Positions 1-12,082 of a stretch of 64,000 bases of DNA are shown one piece after another. The notes under the pieces are model-generated. The model saw only the letters and a program-made list of their open reading frames with translations, was not told where the DNA came from and did not search any database. Each line of letters opens with the position of its first letter. Position 1 is the first letter of the stretch. Source of the stretch: Chamaelirium japonicum. Lineage: Eukaryota > Streptophyta > Magnoliopsida > Liliales > Melanthiaceae. The position numbers were made by a program, and so were the translations under genes. The stretch spans positions 52,927,472 to 52,991,471 of the forward strand of contig OX393557.1 of NCBI GenBank assembly GCA_947650365.1, given 5' to 3'.

Positions 1-66
<66 letters not shown>
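1..66. repeat. (GT)n(GA)n compound microsatellite
   Basis: About 16 GT units pass directly into about 16 GA units. The left end is cut by the window edge, so the full length is unknown. Confidence 0.97.
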
Positions 67-69
<3 letters not shown>

Positions 70-120
70 GATCTAGCTGTGGGTCGTGATCATAAATAAG
101 AAATAACAGAGGAAGAGGGC

Positions 121-395
121 AAGAAATGAGAAGAGCTGCGACAGTGGATCACGGTCGTGGATGAGAAATAAGAGGGATACTGATCATGGGGCGTGAACAC
201 TAAGCGGTAAGAGGGAGCAGCGATCATGGGGTTTGGTTGACGGGATCACTGATCAAGGGGTATGAACACAGAAGCAGCAAGAGGGAGCAATGAGCATGGG
301 GTGTGATTGACGGGATCGCTGATTAAGGGGTGTGAACACTGAAGCAACAAAAGGGAGTGATGGTCATGGGGCGTGATTGATGGGATCGACGGTCG
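121..395. repeat. 70-bp degenerate tandem repeat
   Basis: The phrase GGGATC(A/G)CTGAT followed by GGGG.GTGAACAC recurs at about 174, 242, 312 and 382, a period of 68-70 bp. Each unit also carries AAGAGGGAG and CATGGGG. It is non-coding and of unknown origin. Confidence 0.8.
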
Positions 396-407
396 AGCGT
401 TGAGATA

Positions 408-724
408 TAGGGATGGCAGCAGTGCGGTTTAAAACTGAAAACCGCAGTAAACCACACTGCATGGTACAGTTTTGGTTTACCAAAATATAAATCAGTCGCG
501 GTGTGGCGTCGTTTCAGTATAGCGGTGCGGTTTTCGGTTTTGACCAAAACCGCATAAAACCGAACTGTTTAGGCCATTATAATGATAAATCGTGGTGCAC
601 CACACTGCACTACATGGTGCGGTTTCAGTTTTATATAATGGTACATCGTAGAGGTACGGTGCAATTTTGGTGTGGTTTCAGTTTTGCCCAAAACCGAACC
701 GAAAACATACCATTGCCATCCCTA
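408..724. mobile_element. hAT-type MITE (317 bp)
   Basis: The ends are inverted repeats: TAGGGATGGCA on the left and TGCCATCCCTA on the right. The flanks carry an 8-bp target duplication with one mismatch, TTGAGATA (400-407) and TTGACATA (725-732). The interior is repeated, palindromic variants of GCGGTTTTGGTTT and has no transposase. The 8-bp duplication and TAGGG terminus fit non-autonomous hAT elements. Confidence 0.8.
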
Positions 725-732
725 TTGACATA

Positions 733-1355
733 TGGCATGGCCAGGGAAGGATCTCGATCGGACAGTCCTTAATGTCCTAGTCATCATGGCATTTTTGTCT
801 TGTTAGCTTGTTGTTCCATTTTGTCCTAGTTAGCTTGTCGACTACCGTAGCATGTGTATATGGATGTTTTTGATCTAAAATTAATACTATTTATTGCTTT
901 TCGAAGAAAAAACAAATAATCAGTCACAAAAAAACCCTGACTTGGCCCGGTTTCTACCCCTAATGCTATTTAGCTAGAATTTTATATGCACATTATTGTT
1001 CGCACTCCTATCCCAACTGTTCGGTAGGGCCGAGTGCGATTAACTAATCGGATCTTGGTGCAATGGATGGTTGTGACGTGAGTTTGTATAAAAATTATAA
1101 CCGAATAGCTTTCTTTACATGGAAAACAAGGGTTATTTCTAATTTTCATTTTGATCGTCTCCGACAAGTCTTAGAGGATTCATGAGGATTAACACAACTG
1201 GAATCATCGGATTTCGTCATGAATCGAAGTAGTTATGATTTTTTGAACATATTATTTTATTTTTTCAATGTAGTGGTACGATCCGCAAATTTAATAAATT
1301 TTGGATAACTTTACAAGCTTTAGCCTTACATTGGACTGAATAATAGCATTGATTC
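733..1355. other. Intergenic, no feature recognised
   Basis: AT-rich unique-looking sequence with a small repeat of GTCCTAGT...TTAGCTTGT near 772-840. No coding region, RNA gene or element ends were recognised. It ends in GATTC (1351-1355), the left target duplication of the Gypsy element. Confidence 0.5.
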
Positions 1356-3251
1356 TGTTGGGGGATAATTTTTGCTGGCTCGTGCGCTCCTCCTGCAAGG
1401 CAACGGAAACGTGAGAACGGCTGACTCCCTTAGGAGCGCAGACCCTCCGATGCTCAAGTCAGTCCAAGTGTGAACAAATGAGAGATGTAGTAGTTGGAAA
1501 GCATTAGGGTTTTTGAGTTTCCAACCTATACTTTGGAGCTGGGGGTCGTACCTTTATAGGCTTTTTGCATACCGTCAGAGTTTGACACGTGGTGGCTTCT
1601 TCCCGCACCTACGCCTCCATGTGTTAGCCCGCATGGGTCTTTAATGGCCTTTGTCGTTTAGCCTACCAGGCGGTGGCAAGGGGGAACTCACCAGTCTTGT
1701 CCATGCCAAGTGGAGATTCGGGAAGGCTCCAGTCTGGGAAGTTCTAGACCGACTCTGGCCAACTCATGTGGCTCGCGGTCGTCCACGTAGTTCCATGGGG
1801 GTGGCAACACCTGCCGGCTTGGTACCGCCTTACTGTTGGCGACCTCTGTGGGAGAGAGGGCAAGCTCCTGGTAAGGGGGGAACCTTCAGAACCTCTCCTA
1901 CTATCAAGAGGCGAACTCTTTGACATTTGTATGATCGGGCGAGCTGTGGGTGTTGAGTTTTCCAAAGAGTTCTTTGAATACTGCTAGGAGCGATCTCTCC
2001 CGCAGGCGAGCCAATCACGTGCGGACAGAGTGAGCTCCCTAGCGAGTTGTTGGATACTGGTGGCGACTGGAGTATTCTTTCCAGCTGGCGGGTTGTGTAG
2101 AGAGCTTTGACTCGCAGTACCTCATGAATGAGGCCTCAAGGAAAATGCTGCTCTGTTCAAGGGACGCAACGATCCGCTACTGTAAGCTCCGGGCGGGCTG
2201 TGAGCACTAACAGCGGGCGACCTGTTCCGAGTGCAAGTTGATCGCATGCGGTCAAGGTAAGCTCCGGGCAGGTAGGGAGCCCAGCTATGGGCGACCTCTT
2301 TCGTGTGCGAGCTGATCGTATACGGTCAGGGTAAACTCCGAGCTGGCTGGGAGCCCAGCCGCAGGCGACCTCTTCCGTGTGCTAGCTGATCGCATGCGGT
2401 CAGGGTAAACTCCGGGCGGGCTGTGAGCACCGGTCGCGGGCGACCTCTTCCGCGTGCGAGCTGATCGAATACAGTCAGGGTAAACTCCGGGCGGGCTGTG
2501 AGCACCGACCATAGGTGACCTCTTCCATGTGCGAGCTGACCGTATGCGGTCAGGGTAAACTCCAGGCGGGCTGTGAGTACCGGCTGTGGGCGATCTCTTC
2601 CTCATGCAAGCTAATTGTATATGGTCAGGGTAAACTCTGGGCGGGCTGTGAGCACAAGCCACGGGCGACATCTTCCCCGTGTGTGCTGATCACATGTGGT
2701 TAGGGTCAACTCTGGGGGGTTGTGACCACCGACCATGGGCGACCTCTTTCGCGTGCAAGCTGATCGCATGCGGTCAAGGTCAACTCTGGGTGGGTTGTAA
2801 GCACCGGCCATGGGTGACCTCTTCCACGTGCGAGCTGATCGCATGCGGTCAGGGTCAACTCTGAGCGGGCTGTGAGCATCGGTCGCGGGCGACCTCTTCC
2901 ACGTGCGAGCTAATCGCATGTGGTTAGGGTCAACTCCGGGAGGGCTGTGAGCACCGACCACATGCGACCTCTTCTACATGTGAGCTGATCACGATGGTTA
3001 GGGTGAGGTCCTTGGAAATGTTCTTTGAATTCCAAGACCTATCCTGGTCACAAGGCTACTTGCCCAAAATCACAGTTGACCTTGAGGCTCGATCCCTCCG
3101 GAGGGGTGGTTCCTGCTTTGATCACTCGAGGTAGCCCTGGGTGCGCCCAAAGTTATAGGCGACCTCCCTGGGGACTTTTGTCGTCTCGTTATGTTCTTTT
3201 CCCTACTGTTGCCACGTGGTCGTCGAGTGAATGATATTTTTGGCACCATCA
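1356..3251 (-). repeat. Gypsy 3' LTR (left copy, 1896 bp)
   Basis: Reads TGTTGGGGGATAA at the left end and GGCACCATCA at the right end, the canonical TG...CA form. Its sequence recurs at 9879-10119 plus 19947-21823. It carries an internal 75-bp tandem array. Because the element is in minus orientation, this left copy is the 3' LTR. Confidence 0.88.
2185..3010. repeat. 75-bp tandem array inside the left Gypsy LTR
   Basis: The phrase GTCAGGGTAAACTCC or a variant begins at 2251, 2325, 2399, 2474, 2549, 2624, 2699, 2773, 2848, 2923 and 2997. That is about 11 units of 74-75 bp. Each unit also carries GGCGGGCTGTGAGCACC and GCGACCTCTTCC. Long frames read through it only because 75 is a multiple of 3. 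Confidence 0.93.
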
Positions 3252-3263
3252 TTACCCCCTCCT
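3252..3263 (-). other. Gypsy polypurine tract
   Basis: On the minus strand AGGAGGGGGTAA directly precedes the 3' LTR, the expected place for the plus-strand primer of reverse transcription. Confidence 0.7.
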
Positions 3264-3397
3264 GAGGGGGCGGTGAGGCACAACTCCGTCCACTCAGGAG
3301 CCCAGCGAGATCGTCCATGTAGACCAGTTTGATTCTTCTGTTTGCTGACCAGCTCCAGCTGAATAGTATTCCGCTATGCGAAGTCGGCTATAGGGTG

Positions 3398-3715
3398 TGA
3401 TATCAGGCCGCATATGGTGTCTTCATCATGTATGCCCGTGATATCACTAGGTCGCTCAACGAGCTAAGCTGCGTGGCATCAGGCCGTGTAAGATGTCTTC
3501 ACCGTGTCTGTCCGTGATATCACCAAGTTGCTCAACGAGCTAAGCTGCGTGGCATCAGGTCGCGTAAGGTGTATCCGCCGTGTCTGCCCGTGATGTCACC
3601 AGGTTGCTCAACGAGTTAAGTCGCGTGGTATCAGGCCGCATAAGGTGTCTCTGCCATGTCTACCCGCGATGTCACCAGGTCGCTCAATGAGCAAAACTGT
3701 GTGGCATCAGGCCAC
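3398..3715. repeat. 76-bp tandem repeat in the Gypsy internal domain
   Basis: GGCATCAGG and its variants recur at 3475, 3551, 3627 and 3703, giving a period of 76 bp and about four units. Each unit includes CGCTCAACGAGCTAAG. It is distinct in sequence from the 75-bp LTR array. The stretch 3716-4460 that follows shows nothing recognisable. Confidence 0.85.
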
Positions 3716-4462
3716 ATGTGTGGTTTCCCCAATGACCAGAGAACCATACCCCGACGAGGTACCTAAACCGATAAAAAATAAACGACATTGCAAAAAGATC
3801 GATATGCATAAAAATTCGACATGTGCGAAATAGTGGGGCCCTATAGCTTGAAAAAAAAATACAAATCAATAGAAATTGAATCAAAATAAAGCGTAAGGGC
3901 CAAAGGGTGGAAGTTCGATAAGCGATAAAAATATCAAAATCTAGCTACCCTTTGTCCGGTTAAGGATCTTCAGAACCTCGATTTTGCTTATCGCGTCCGC
4001 ATGACAGCAGACAATGGCCTTGCCCCTAGCCTTCGACGTTAGTGGCTTTCATTTTTTTTTTTGTGATCTCACAGAGTTGTCAAGCTTCGAGGGATTACCA
4101 TGATATTTTCAGGTCGCCTAAATGGGTGGTCGCCCATTTAGGTCCCCTTAGATCACCTCAGGGTGCTTCCTATCACAGTATGTGAACGCGAAGGACCCCG
4201 ATCATGTTTAAAGTCCCCTAGAAAGCAGACTACCCCGGTGATCTCAAGGTCATTCGGGACGGCCACTGAGAACCCCGATCTTGCTTTAAGTCCGCAAGAC
4301 GGCGAACTATTCTTTGAGAAAGTTACGTACGAGCTGATCATGCGTGAGCTGTTCTTGTGGATCACTATCAAGCACAGATTTGAAAAGACTCATTTAGTCC
4401 AAAGACCCTCTATTTCATAAAATGGTCTACAAGAGGGTGCCTACGCGCAAGGTAGGAGGAGG

Positions 4463-5109
4463 CTATTGTTCGGTAATCTTTCCTCGGCAATCGAACACCA
4501 CATCTTCAAGCTTAATGTACTGCTGGACTAAGGCGAAGACCTCGATCATGGTACGGGGATCGAAAATGACAATAGCGTCATGAAGCTCACCTCCTTCGGG
4601 GAACGCACTCCGAAAGACACTCACGGCTGTATGGTCTTGCCTGGCTGAGTCCTCAAGGGCGAGGTAGGCATTCCGGAATCGTATCGAGAAGCACCGGAGG
4701 GTCTCCCGAGCCCCATGGTTAGGGTGAACAGGGACTCGATCCTCTTTGGGGGTTGTCAATTACAGTGGTACTGTTCCAGGAACAGCTTGGATAGTGCGGT
4801 GAAGCTCGTAATGGAATTGGCAGGTAGCTTGTGGAACCAGTTCAAAGCTGAGCTGGTTAAGCTGCTCGGGAACGCACGTCACAAAACGTGGTCCTGATCC
4901 CGAAAGAACAATTTCCGATATGCCAGGAAGTGGTCCACGGGGTTTTGTGACTCGTCGAACAGCACGAACTTCGACGGTTCCCAGTGCTGAGGAAAACCCC
5001 CTTGGTGAACCTCGTACGTGAAGGGCGAGCTCCCTCCATGAGCGGCGAGGTCTTCCAAGAGGTCGACAGGCATATTAGGTAGCAGCCAGTGCCCGGGATA
5101 ATCTCCCAA
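4463..5109 (-). pseudogene. gag: Gypsy gag core remnant
   Basis: Minus-strand frames spell a retrotransposon gag core. An upstream part contains FTYEVHQGGFP, PVDHFLAYRKLFF and WFHKLPANSI. A downstream part contains ARETLRCFSIRF, SVFRSAFPEG and VQQYIKLED. These match the usual gag order, including the W-F-x-x-L-P block. Stops and frame changes, for example near 4760 and at the upstream edge, break it, so it cannot encode a capsid protein. The amino-terminal part lies at 9108-9800, separated by the nested insertion. Confidence 0.72.
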
Positions 5110-5153
5110 AGGCGGCTACACAGGCCCTATGCGGTCATGTACGCTGCAGCGGT

Positions 5154-5651
5154 TGTAATGACCGGTGCTCCAGTGTATTTTCGCTCAAGGCAGCCCGGTT
5201 TGATTTAAATATTATTTTAATATCATTGTTTTCATTAGTTGTAATGCTGTTGGTTGTACTCGAGCGGGACCAGGCAGTGGGTCCCGGGTACGGGTTGCGA
5301 GGCCATATTAGAGATGTAGTTACACGAGCATATAAGCACGTGTATCGAGTCATGGCTCAAATGCTATTTTTTTTAGTAATATAATTTTAATCATAGAATA
5401 GATATAGTGGCGGGTCTGTCAGACTCGGTGAGATTCGCATGCCGGCACGTCTCGGCACGACCCGAGTCAAGGGCGAGTTAGGCTCTGCGCGAGTCAAGCA
5501 CGAATCGAGCTCAACCAGTATTAGAAAAAAAAAAGAGAAAAGGAAATGGAAAAAAATAAACTAAAATTAAAACTAAAACCTAAAACCAAAACAAAACCCA
5601 AAACCCATTCCTCTCCCACTCATCTCACCCGAACCCAGCCCCAACCCTTTC

Positions 5652-5700
<49 letters not shown>

Positions 5701-5720
5701 AAACCCAACCCCCAAAATCG

Positions 5721-5800
<80 letters not shown>

Positions 5801-8800
5801 CCTCTCATCTGAGCCATCCCCTCTCATTCCTCTCTCTTTCCCATCTCTCTGATCTCTCTCCTATCTCACCGATCTCTCTCTTCTCCCTACCGGACCTCTC
5901 TCATCTCTCGGATCTCTCTCCCTTACACCCGATCCCTCTCCCTCTCACCCCACTCTCGGATCCATCCCCCACCTACCCGATTTCCCCCAGATCCGACCGC
6001 TGCCCCCTCCATCCTATCAGCCGCCCGCTGCCCCCCTCTTCTGTCACCCCCTCATCCCGAGCCGCGAATCCCGCCCTTACAGCCGGCCGCCGCCCTCCCT
6101 CTCTTTAAAACCCTAACCCGATCCCCTTTTCCTTCCCCTAAGTCTGAAGCTTCATCTCTCTCTCCCTCTTCGTGGTGCGTGTGGCTGCGCGTGGTGGTGG
6201 TCGGAGCCGCAGCCGGAGCCGACGCCCCCCCCCCCCCTCCATTCCGATCAGGTCATCCACCCCCGTCATTCCCCTATGTTCTTGTTGTTCCGTTGAGACC
6301 GGCCCGATGACTTGCCATAGTTGCCAGCGGCGGTGCAGCCGGCAAAGTCAAGTCGGTTCTGACTACCCCAACCACCAAGGCAACATCCTTTTTTTTTTCC
6401 TTTCTTTTTGCTGCGATTCATCACAGCCTCGTCACCTACGCGTAGCATTATCGTTGACCCCGGGGCCGGCAATCATCGACTGACGGCCAACTGGTCCCGG
6501 GGCCGGCAATCATCGACTGCCGGCCAACCACTAGTCGACCTCTCTGTTCATCCTCAAACCTACCAACACCTCTCCCATTTGGGGCGACGACGTTGCCGAC
6601 GGCTCGATGGGAAATATGAGGCAAATCCACAGGAATTGGCTGACGCAGCTCTTGACCGCCGAGGATTCCCTTTCTTTTTTTCCGGTCAGATCCAGATGAA
6701 GACGAGGGTAAAATAATTGATTGTAGTATTCCAGTTCGCCTAATTGTTTAAGCCTTGCATTGATTTAGTGGCGACATCGTACTCTCGCATAAGTTTTCAT
6801 TGTGCCGCTAAACGGGTTGTGTCAGTTGCACGACCATAACCCCACGATAGCGATTCCTACTCGTTGTATGCAATCCCGAGAGTCCATCGGGTGAGGCTCG
6901 GTAAAGCTTGTTGCCAACCTGAGCATGGGCTCGGTAAGGCTTGTCAGTTTTTCACCACACTAACCCAACCAGATGCTCACCTAGTCCGAGGGTGTCTAGG
7001 GCAGATGACGAATCAAACCCCAACTTGGCCTATACCTGAACCTTGGTGTGATGTGGGAGGTCCCTCGGAGCAGGATAATATGCTAATGGCAACAACCGAC
7101 GCGGGTACGACTGTTTGGTCGGATCAGTATAATTGGACCTTAGTGCAATTATTCGCATCGGCAATGTCGATTAACCAAGACGATGCCTTGGAGCATCGTT
7201 TTGCGTGCCGATAGACCAGTATCCAACGATGCATATTTTCGTTGACTCGACCAATCAGGGCCTAAACCAGAGATATCTAGTAGCACTTAATAACCATAGG
7301 CCCGCTGGGTATGTTTGACAGTTCGTGGCCGCGTTGACCAAGTTGGAGACGGAGCGGAGGTCGCCTAGCAGGAGCTCGCGTTCGCCAACCAGGTGACATC
7401 TACTTCCCTTGCATGGTCTTTAATAGTGGGAAATGAGATCAACTAATGGTAGGTGTCCATAACGTTGCATGCGGGTCCTGCCGGACATCGTCGCATGTGG
7501 TCGGGTGGACCCCTCCTTGCATGCGGAGTCGCGAGTCCGGCGACGCATGCTTAAAAACTTAATAATTTAATAATAATCTATTGTTTGCATGGACACCATA
7601 GATAGGCGCTCCCTTAAAATAAATAATTAAATGATTAAAATAATATTTTTATCGGGGCCCACCCTCCTGAGTGGACTGTGGAGACCGAGCACATGGGAAT
7701 ACGGGCGAGAGTAATTTAGTTTTATTGTGATGCATGGGTTGTGAATATGGTGCGAATCCCGGGGTAAAACGTCAAAGCTATTTTATTATTGTAACTGTGC
7801 GATATCCTATTCTGTGAAAAGATTCGGACCCCGTGCGCATAAGGGCCATGAACCATCCTGCGCGCACGGCCGAAGATCAGTAGGCTAGGGGGTCACGGGC
7901 AAGGGTTGTGGTAAAGCCAATAGGAGTAGTCCTCTAGTAGGGATCGGCCTAGCAACCCTGTCCCGGGGTAGTTAAAGCCCCCAAAGTAACGTAAGTGGGG
8001 TTATAGAGCTCCCCATGAAAGACGGGAAATCTCTTATGATCATAGGGATGATTTATGCATGGTGATTGCACGGCGAGAGAGTTGGCCTTCTACATCAAAA
8101 TAAAAGGCCCTATAGTAATGTCCGATCAGAGGCAGGATGAACAAAATATCCGGGATACACTTTAGAATAGATGACTTATATTGTAATCTTATTTGATTCA
8201 TAGCTAAGCACGGTAAAATATTGAATGGACAGTGTGGTAGATAACCTATTGACAGTAGGAATTGCATGTGAACATAGACTACTGGTAGGCTTAGGTTAAC
8301 CTTCTGTAAACCTCATTAATACTTAGACTGCTAATGTAATTTAATTTAATTAAATATGTCATCTCATATTATTAAAGACTATTAGGATGTCACTAGCCAT
8401 TAAATTGGCTAATCGTCCAATTTCCCATTAGGGGCTACTCTTTCCCACGAGTAGACTCTCCTGCAGGTCCGGAGGTTCAGGAGTAGCAGTGGGAGACCAG
8501 AGGCAGTTTTAGGGTTACTGGTGTATTTCATTTTGGTGGCAATGTAATTGATGGATTTTGTATGAGAATTATTTAGTTTAAATTTTAGTGTTTTAATTGT
8601 TAGAAGCATTGATACAACTGAAGTTATTTTGGGTAGACCTCTCCTCAAGGTCACAAGCCTAGGATAGCTTACAGTGAAAATATAAGTATCTAAATGGCCT
8701 AATTGACTAGCCTTGTAGATAGGACCTCTAGACCAGTATACTGAGTGTCAGGGAGTGGGTGAGACTCCTAGCTCGCCGTCAATGGCTCGAGTCCCGTGCT

Positions 8801-9102
8801 CTCTTAAAGGGATTACTGTCAGCAGGTGGTAGCGCCGATAAGCCACACATGCTGAGAGGATAATCCGGTTGAAGGTCGAGCGTGATCATCTCTCTGAGCA
8901 TGGCAAAATTTTATCTCTACTTTTCTTTAAATAAAAATGTTTTCAAAAAAAAAATCAAGTGTTAAAATATTCCTTCATTTATGAGAGAATCACAGCCATG
9001 TGAGAAATCCTAATTGGTGTAGTTAGTAGACTAAACCCTAAAACCCTTGGTTTTTCTTACCTCACACCCCAAGGATCGGTTTCAGATTTCTGGGGCATGA
9101 TA
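5154..9102. mobile_element. Nested LTR-like insertion inside the Gypsy element
   Basis: The segment starts TGTAATGACC and ends GGGGCATGATA. It is flanked on both sides by GCGGT (5149-5153 and 9103-9107), a 5-bp duplication typical of LTR retrotransposon integration. Its ends are imperfect inverted repeats. I found no pair of LTRs and no gag or pol inside. It could be an unusually long solo LTR, a large derivative element or an old element with unrecognisable LTRs. The interior holds CT-rich leader-like sequence (5640-6170), a TTTAAA-like box near 6103, a GC-rich part to about 6720, and AT-rich sequence beyond 7500. Confidence 0.5.
5657..5793. repeat. (CT)n microsatellites
   Basis: Two nearly pure CT runs, about 5657-5697 and 5725-5793, are separated by a short C/A-rich spacer. 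Frames reading poly Ser-Leu here are artefacts of the repeat. Confidence 0.97.
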
Positions 9103-9107
9103 GCGGT

Positions 9108-9800
9108 GCACGGGTGCGACCTCCTGGTGATTACTATGTCGCCTCTCCAACAGCTGCCTCGACGCCGGGATAGGTCGGTGAGAGGCCGTCATTTCTTAAG
9201 CCTCCGTACAAGGTAGCTCCTCATGGGCTCTTTCTCATACTGATGGTGCGGGTTACGGTCTCGCTCTAGAGACTTCACCTCCGACTCGTCCGAGTCAACA
9301 CTTCGGCTTCGTCGACAAGAAAGGACCATAGGTGGGGTCGGCTTGTTGCTGGAGCATTGGATGACGAGTCACTGCAGTTGCTCGAGAGCCATCCCATTCG
9401 CCTTGCGCGCCACTGCGTCCTCCACTGGGGGCTCCTGCTGGGATGCCCGCGGTGTGGGCGTCAATGTGGGTTGATACGATGTTGGGACTGGGGGAGGTCG
9501 CGCAGGGGGAGCGGTCCCCACCGATACTTCTGGATACCGGGGTTAAGTCGCTGATCCTTTCCTTCGTGGGTCAAGCCCGGGGGAGAGAAGATCAATTCCT
9601 TTGCTTGCCGACGGAACCTAGCGCAGTCATGCCAGTTCATCCATCATGGCCCGCTGAGTAGCCAACAACTCCAAAAGGAGCTGGTCACTGAGCGGGACAG
9701 GGGGTTGGGAAGCTTGAGCAAGCGGCCCGCTTCGCACAGACCCCACACAGACTTTCGACCGTTTATGTCCCTGCATGGCCGGAGCCATCAGGGTATCTTC
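9108..9800 (-). pseudogene. gag: Gypsy gag amino-terminal remnant
   Basis: Minus-strand sequence downstream of the primer binding site has a start-like MAPAMQGHKRSK and then a proline-rich stretch (PPVPLSDQLLLELLATQ). After a stop near 9627 come further gag-like frames with VEDAVARKANGM and SVDSDESEVKSLERD. Stop codons interrupt it in several places. It is the N-terminal half of the gag whose core lies at 4463-5109; the insertion at 5154-9102 separates them. Confidence 0.55.
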
Positions 9801-9860
9801 TGGGAGTAAGGCTTTTGACCGTGTGGTCGTGGGCGTTCTCGCAGGAACTAGTCGAAAGAT

Positions 9861-9878
9861 CCCATAGACGACGCCAAA
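9861..9878 (-). other. Gypsy primer binding region
   Basis: On the minus strand TTTGGCGTCGTCTATGGG directly follows the end of the 5' LTR. Many plant Gypsy elements have the closely similar TTGGCGCCGTCTGTGGG at this junction, which supports the minus orientation. Confidence 0.7.
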
Positions 9879-10119
9879 TATTGGGGGATAATTTTCGCTG
9901 GCTCTTGCACTCCTCCTGCAAGACAAAGGAAACATAAGAATGGCTGGTTCCCTTAGGAGTGCAGACACTCCGACGCTCAAGTAAGTCCAAGTGTGAATAA
10001 GGGAGTGCTGTAGTAGTCGGAAAGCGTTAGGGTTTTTGAGTTTCCAACCTGTACTTTGGAGCTGGGGGTCGTACCTATATAGGCTTTTTGCAGACCTCTA
10101 GATTTTGACACGTGGCGGC
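9879..10119 (-). repeat. Gypsy 5' LTR, left fragment
   Basis: Closely similar to 1356-1600 of the left LTR. It starts TATTGGGGGATAA, with one change from TGTTGG, and breaks off at the Copia insertion. GCGGC at 10115-10119 is the left target duplication of that Copia. Confidence 0.87.
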
Positions 10120-12068
10120 TGTTGGAATTGGATCCGCTAATCAGAGTCGCAGCGAAATCAAAAGAAAGATCCGAAGATCATACGGTGTATGTTTCATTAC
10201 AATTAATTCTAGAAAATAATCTACATGCAAATCTATGATCTTAGCATATGTGCGGACACCCGAGAGGCATACTACGATCTACGGAAGACATGAATGCATC
10301 TAGTTAGGTATTTAGATTCATCATACCTGATGGATCTATGATCCGGAGATGACGGAATGATGAAGAATCGCACTTGAATCATAAGGAAAACTGTCGGATA
10401 GCACCTTGTCCTTTGCGAATTGAAGAATCCTCGAAATCCAGTCTCTAAGTGCAGGGATTACGAGCCGACGGAGGAATCCGTTATAAAGATGATGACGAGC
10501 CACGAGATTTTCTTCTCCTCTTTCTCCTTTCTTCCTTCTCCTTTCTTTCTTTTCCTTCTCCCTTCTTCTTCCTCTCTTTTCCTTGGCCGAAACCACAAAG
10601 GAGGACTAGGGGGGTTCGGATTTTCTGGTGGAGAGGAGCACTATGGCCGGCCCTCCCCCTCCCTATTTTCTTTATAGGGTCGGTCTCCCAAAGCCTCAAG
10701 GAAGCTTGGGCCGGCCCCTAGGTGGATAGGGATGAGAGGGGGCAGTTTTTAGGGATTCCGGGTGTCTATCGTGAAGCCCGGACGAAAACGCCCTTCACAA
10801 AAAACAGAAAACTGAAAGAGAGACTGAGTGAGGTGCGCTACTCGGAATCGAATTCCGTCAGTGCCTATGAGCTCCTGGAATTATTCTGCTCAATCTAAGA
10901 TCCATATTCAATGTGTTCTGAGCCATATTTCAGTATTTACCAAAATACCCCTACGGCCCATAACACATGTGAATTAGGTTCATAGGCTCCGGGCTTGCGC
11001 TCCATCGCGCTACTTCGTATCCAACGTATCCAACTAGGTCGGGGAACAATCCTATACGCAATGACAGGGTGGAACCTTCAGGGTTCGGGATCTCTAGCTC
11101 CAACCGGATCCCTGATTAACTGTTCTGGTGACACACTGAAAGTTCCGTTAATCAGCCCTAATCCGATTAACCCGCGTAGCCACCCAGAGTGCGACGCGAG
11201 TTGAACTCTAGTAATCCTAAACTTATGTTACTCCCTCGTAACCCTGTTCTCTACTATACTCCGATAATCCTTAGTCCCTCATATTACTAGTGCCATGATA
11301 CGACTCGGGCGGTGGGGAGCATCGTCAGATCCCGATCGATCATCTGACTAGGGTTTGATGACTTGTCATCTGTAACACCACATACCTTTCGGTGCTATGC
11401 CTAGCATCCGGAACGTCGTCAGTCATACTGACAACCACCAGGCCTGGGTTAACTGTGTGGACAGATTGACTCATCAAAACGCATCCATCCAACACTGGAT
11501 GTCGGATAACCTGTAGGGATTACATGTCACTCAAGCGCCAGCCGGGTAACCCAACATACCGTGGTATTGGACTATGGAAGGTCCGCACACGTTGGCACAT
11601 CAAAGCACCACACAACTGGTTGGCCCAGTGAACATGGTCCCTCAGGGTTAAGGACAGACTATCTATAGTAGTAAGACGGTTTATGCACCAGTGTCTGAAT
11701 CATTGAACTGTGCACCGTCTTAGTTCCTGTTCAACACGATCATCGTGCTTGGTCATGTGAATGGGAATCCCACGTTCCCGTGGTGGAGACTTCACCACAT
11801 CCTCTACCTGCCAATAGCTTGTTCTCGGTGAAGCGACCAGCATCACCTAAGCTGTGAACTAGTTCTAGGTCTACACAGAACTGGTCCACTGGGTCTCCCA
11901 AGTATGGATCCTCCATGCGCCTCAGTGGCCTACTGTGTTCCCTAGGGTCCTTTTATTATATGAGTATTATCATATACCAGAGTAGTATTCTAATTAAAAT
12001 AATAACCAAAGTCATCTTTATTAATGTTAATACAGAAATTCCACGCTAAGAACACACAAGCTACAACA
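10120..12068 (-). repeat. Copia 3' LTR (1949 bp)
   Basis: TG...CA-bounded and nearly identical to 17989-19941. Short antisense frames inside it (the lysine/arginine-rich 10336-10596 and counterparts) recur in the other LTR and arise from a CT-rich stretch, so they are not genes. Confidence 0.95.
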
Positions 12069-12078
12069 ATCTCCCACT
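12069..12078 (-). other. Copia polypurine tract
   Basis: On the minus strand AAGTGGGAGAT runs directly into TGTTG of the 3' LTR, the standard Copia arrangement. Confidence 0.8.
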
Positions 12079-12082
12079 TGGC

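Noticed and set aside
2285..2961. Repeat-protein-like frames (SPPGVYPDRMRSARTRKR) here and at 20840-21533
   Set aside because: They exist because the LTR tandem unit is 75 bp, a multiple of three; the frames stop and restart arbitrarily and are not conserved between LTRs.
5546..5827. Poly Ser-Leu and Arg-Glu frames
   Set aside because: Pure CT/GA microsatellite.
10336..10721. Lys/Arg-rich and Phe/Ser-rich frames, repeated at 18197-18593
   Set aside because: Paired in both Copia LTRs over a CT-rich stretch.
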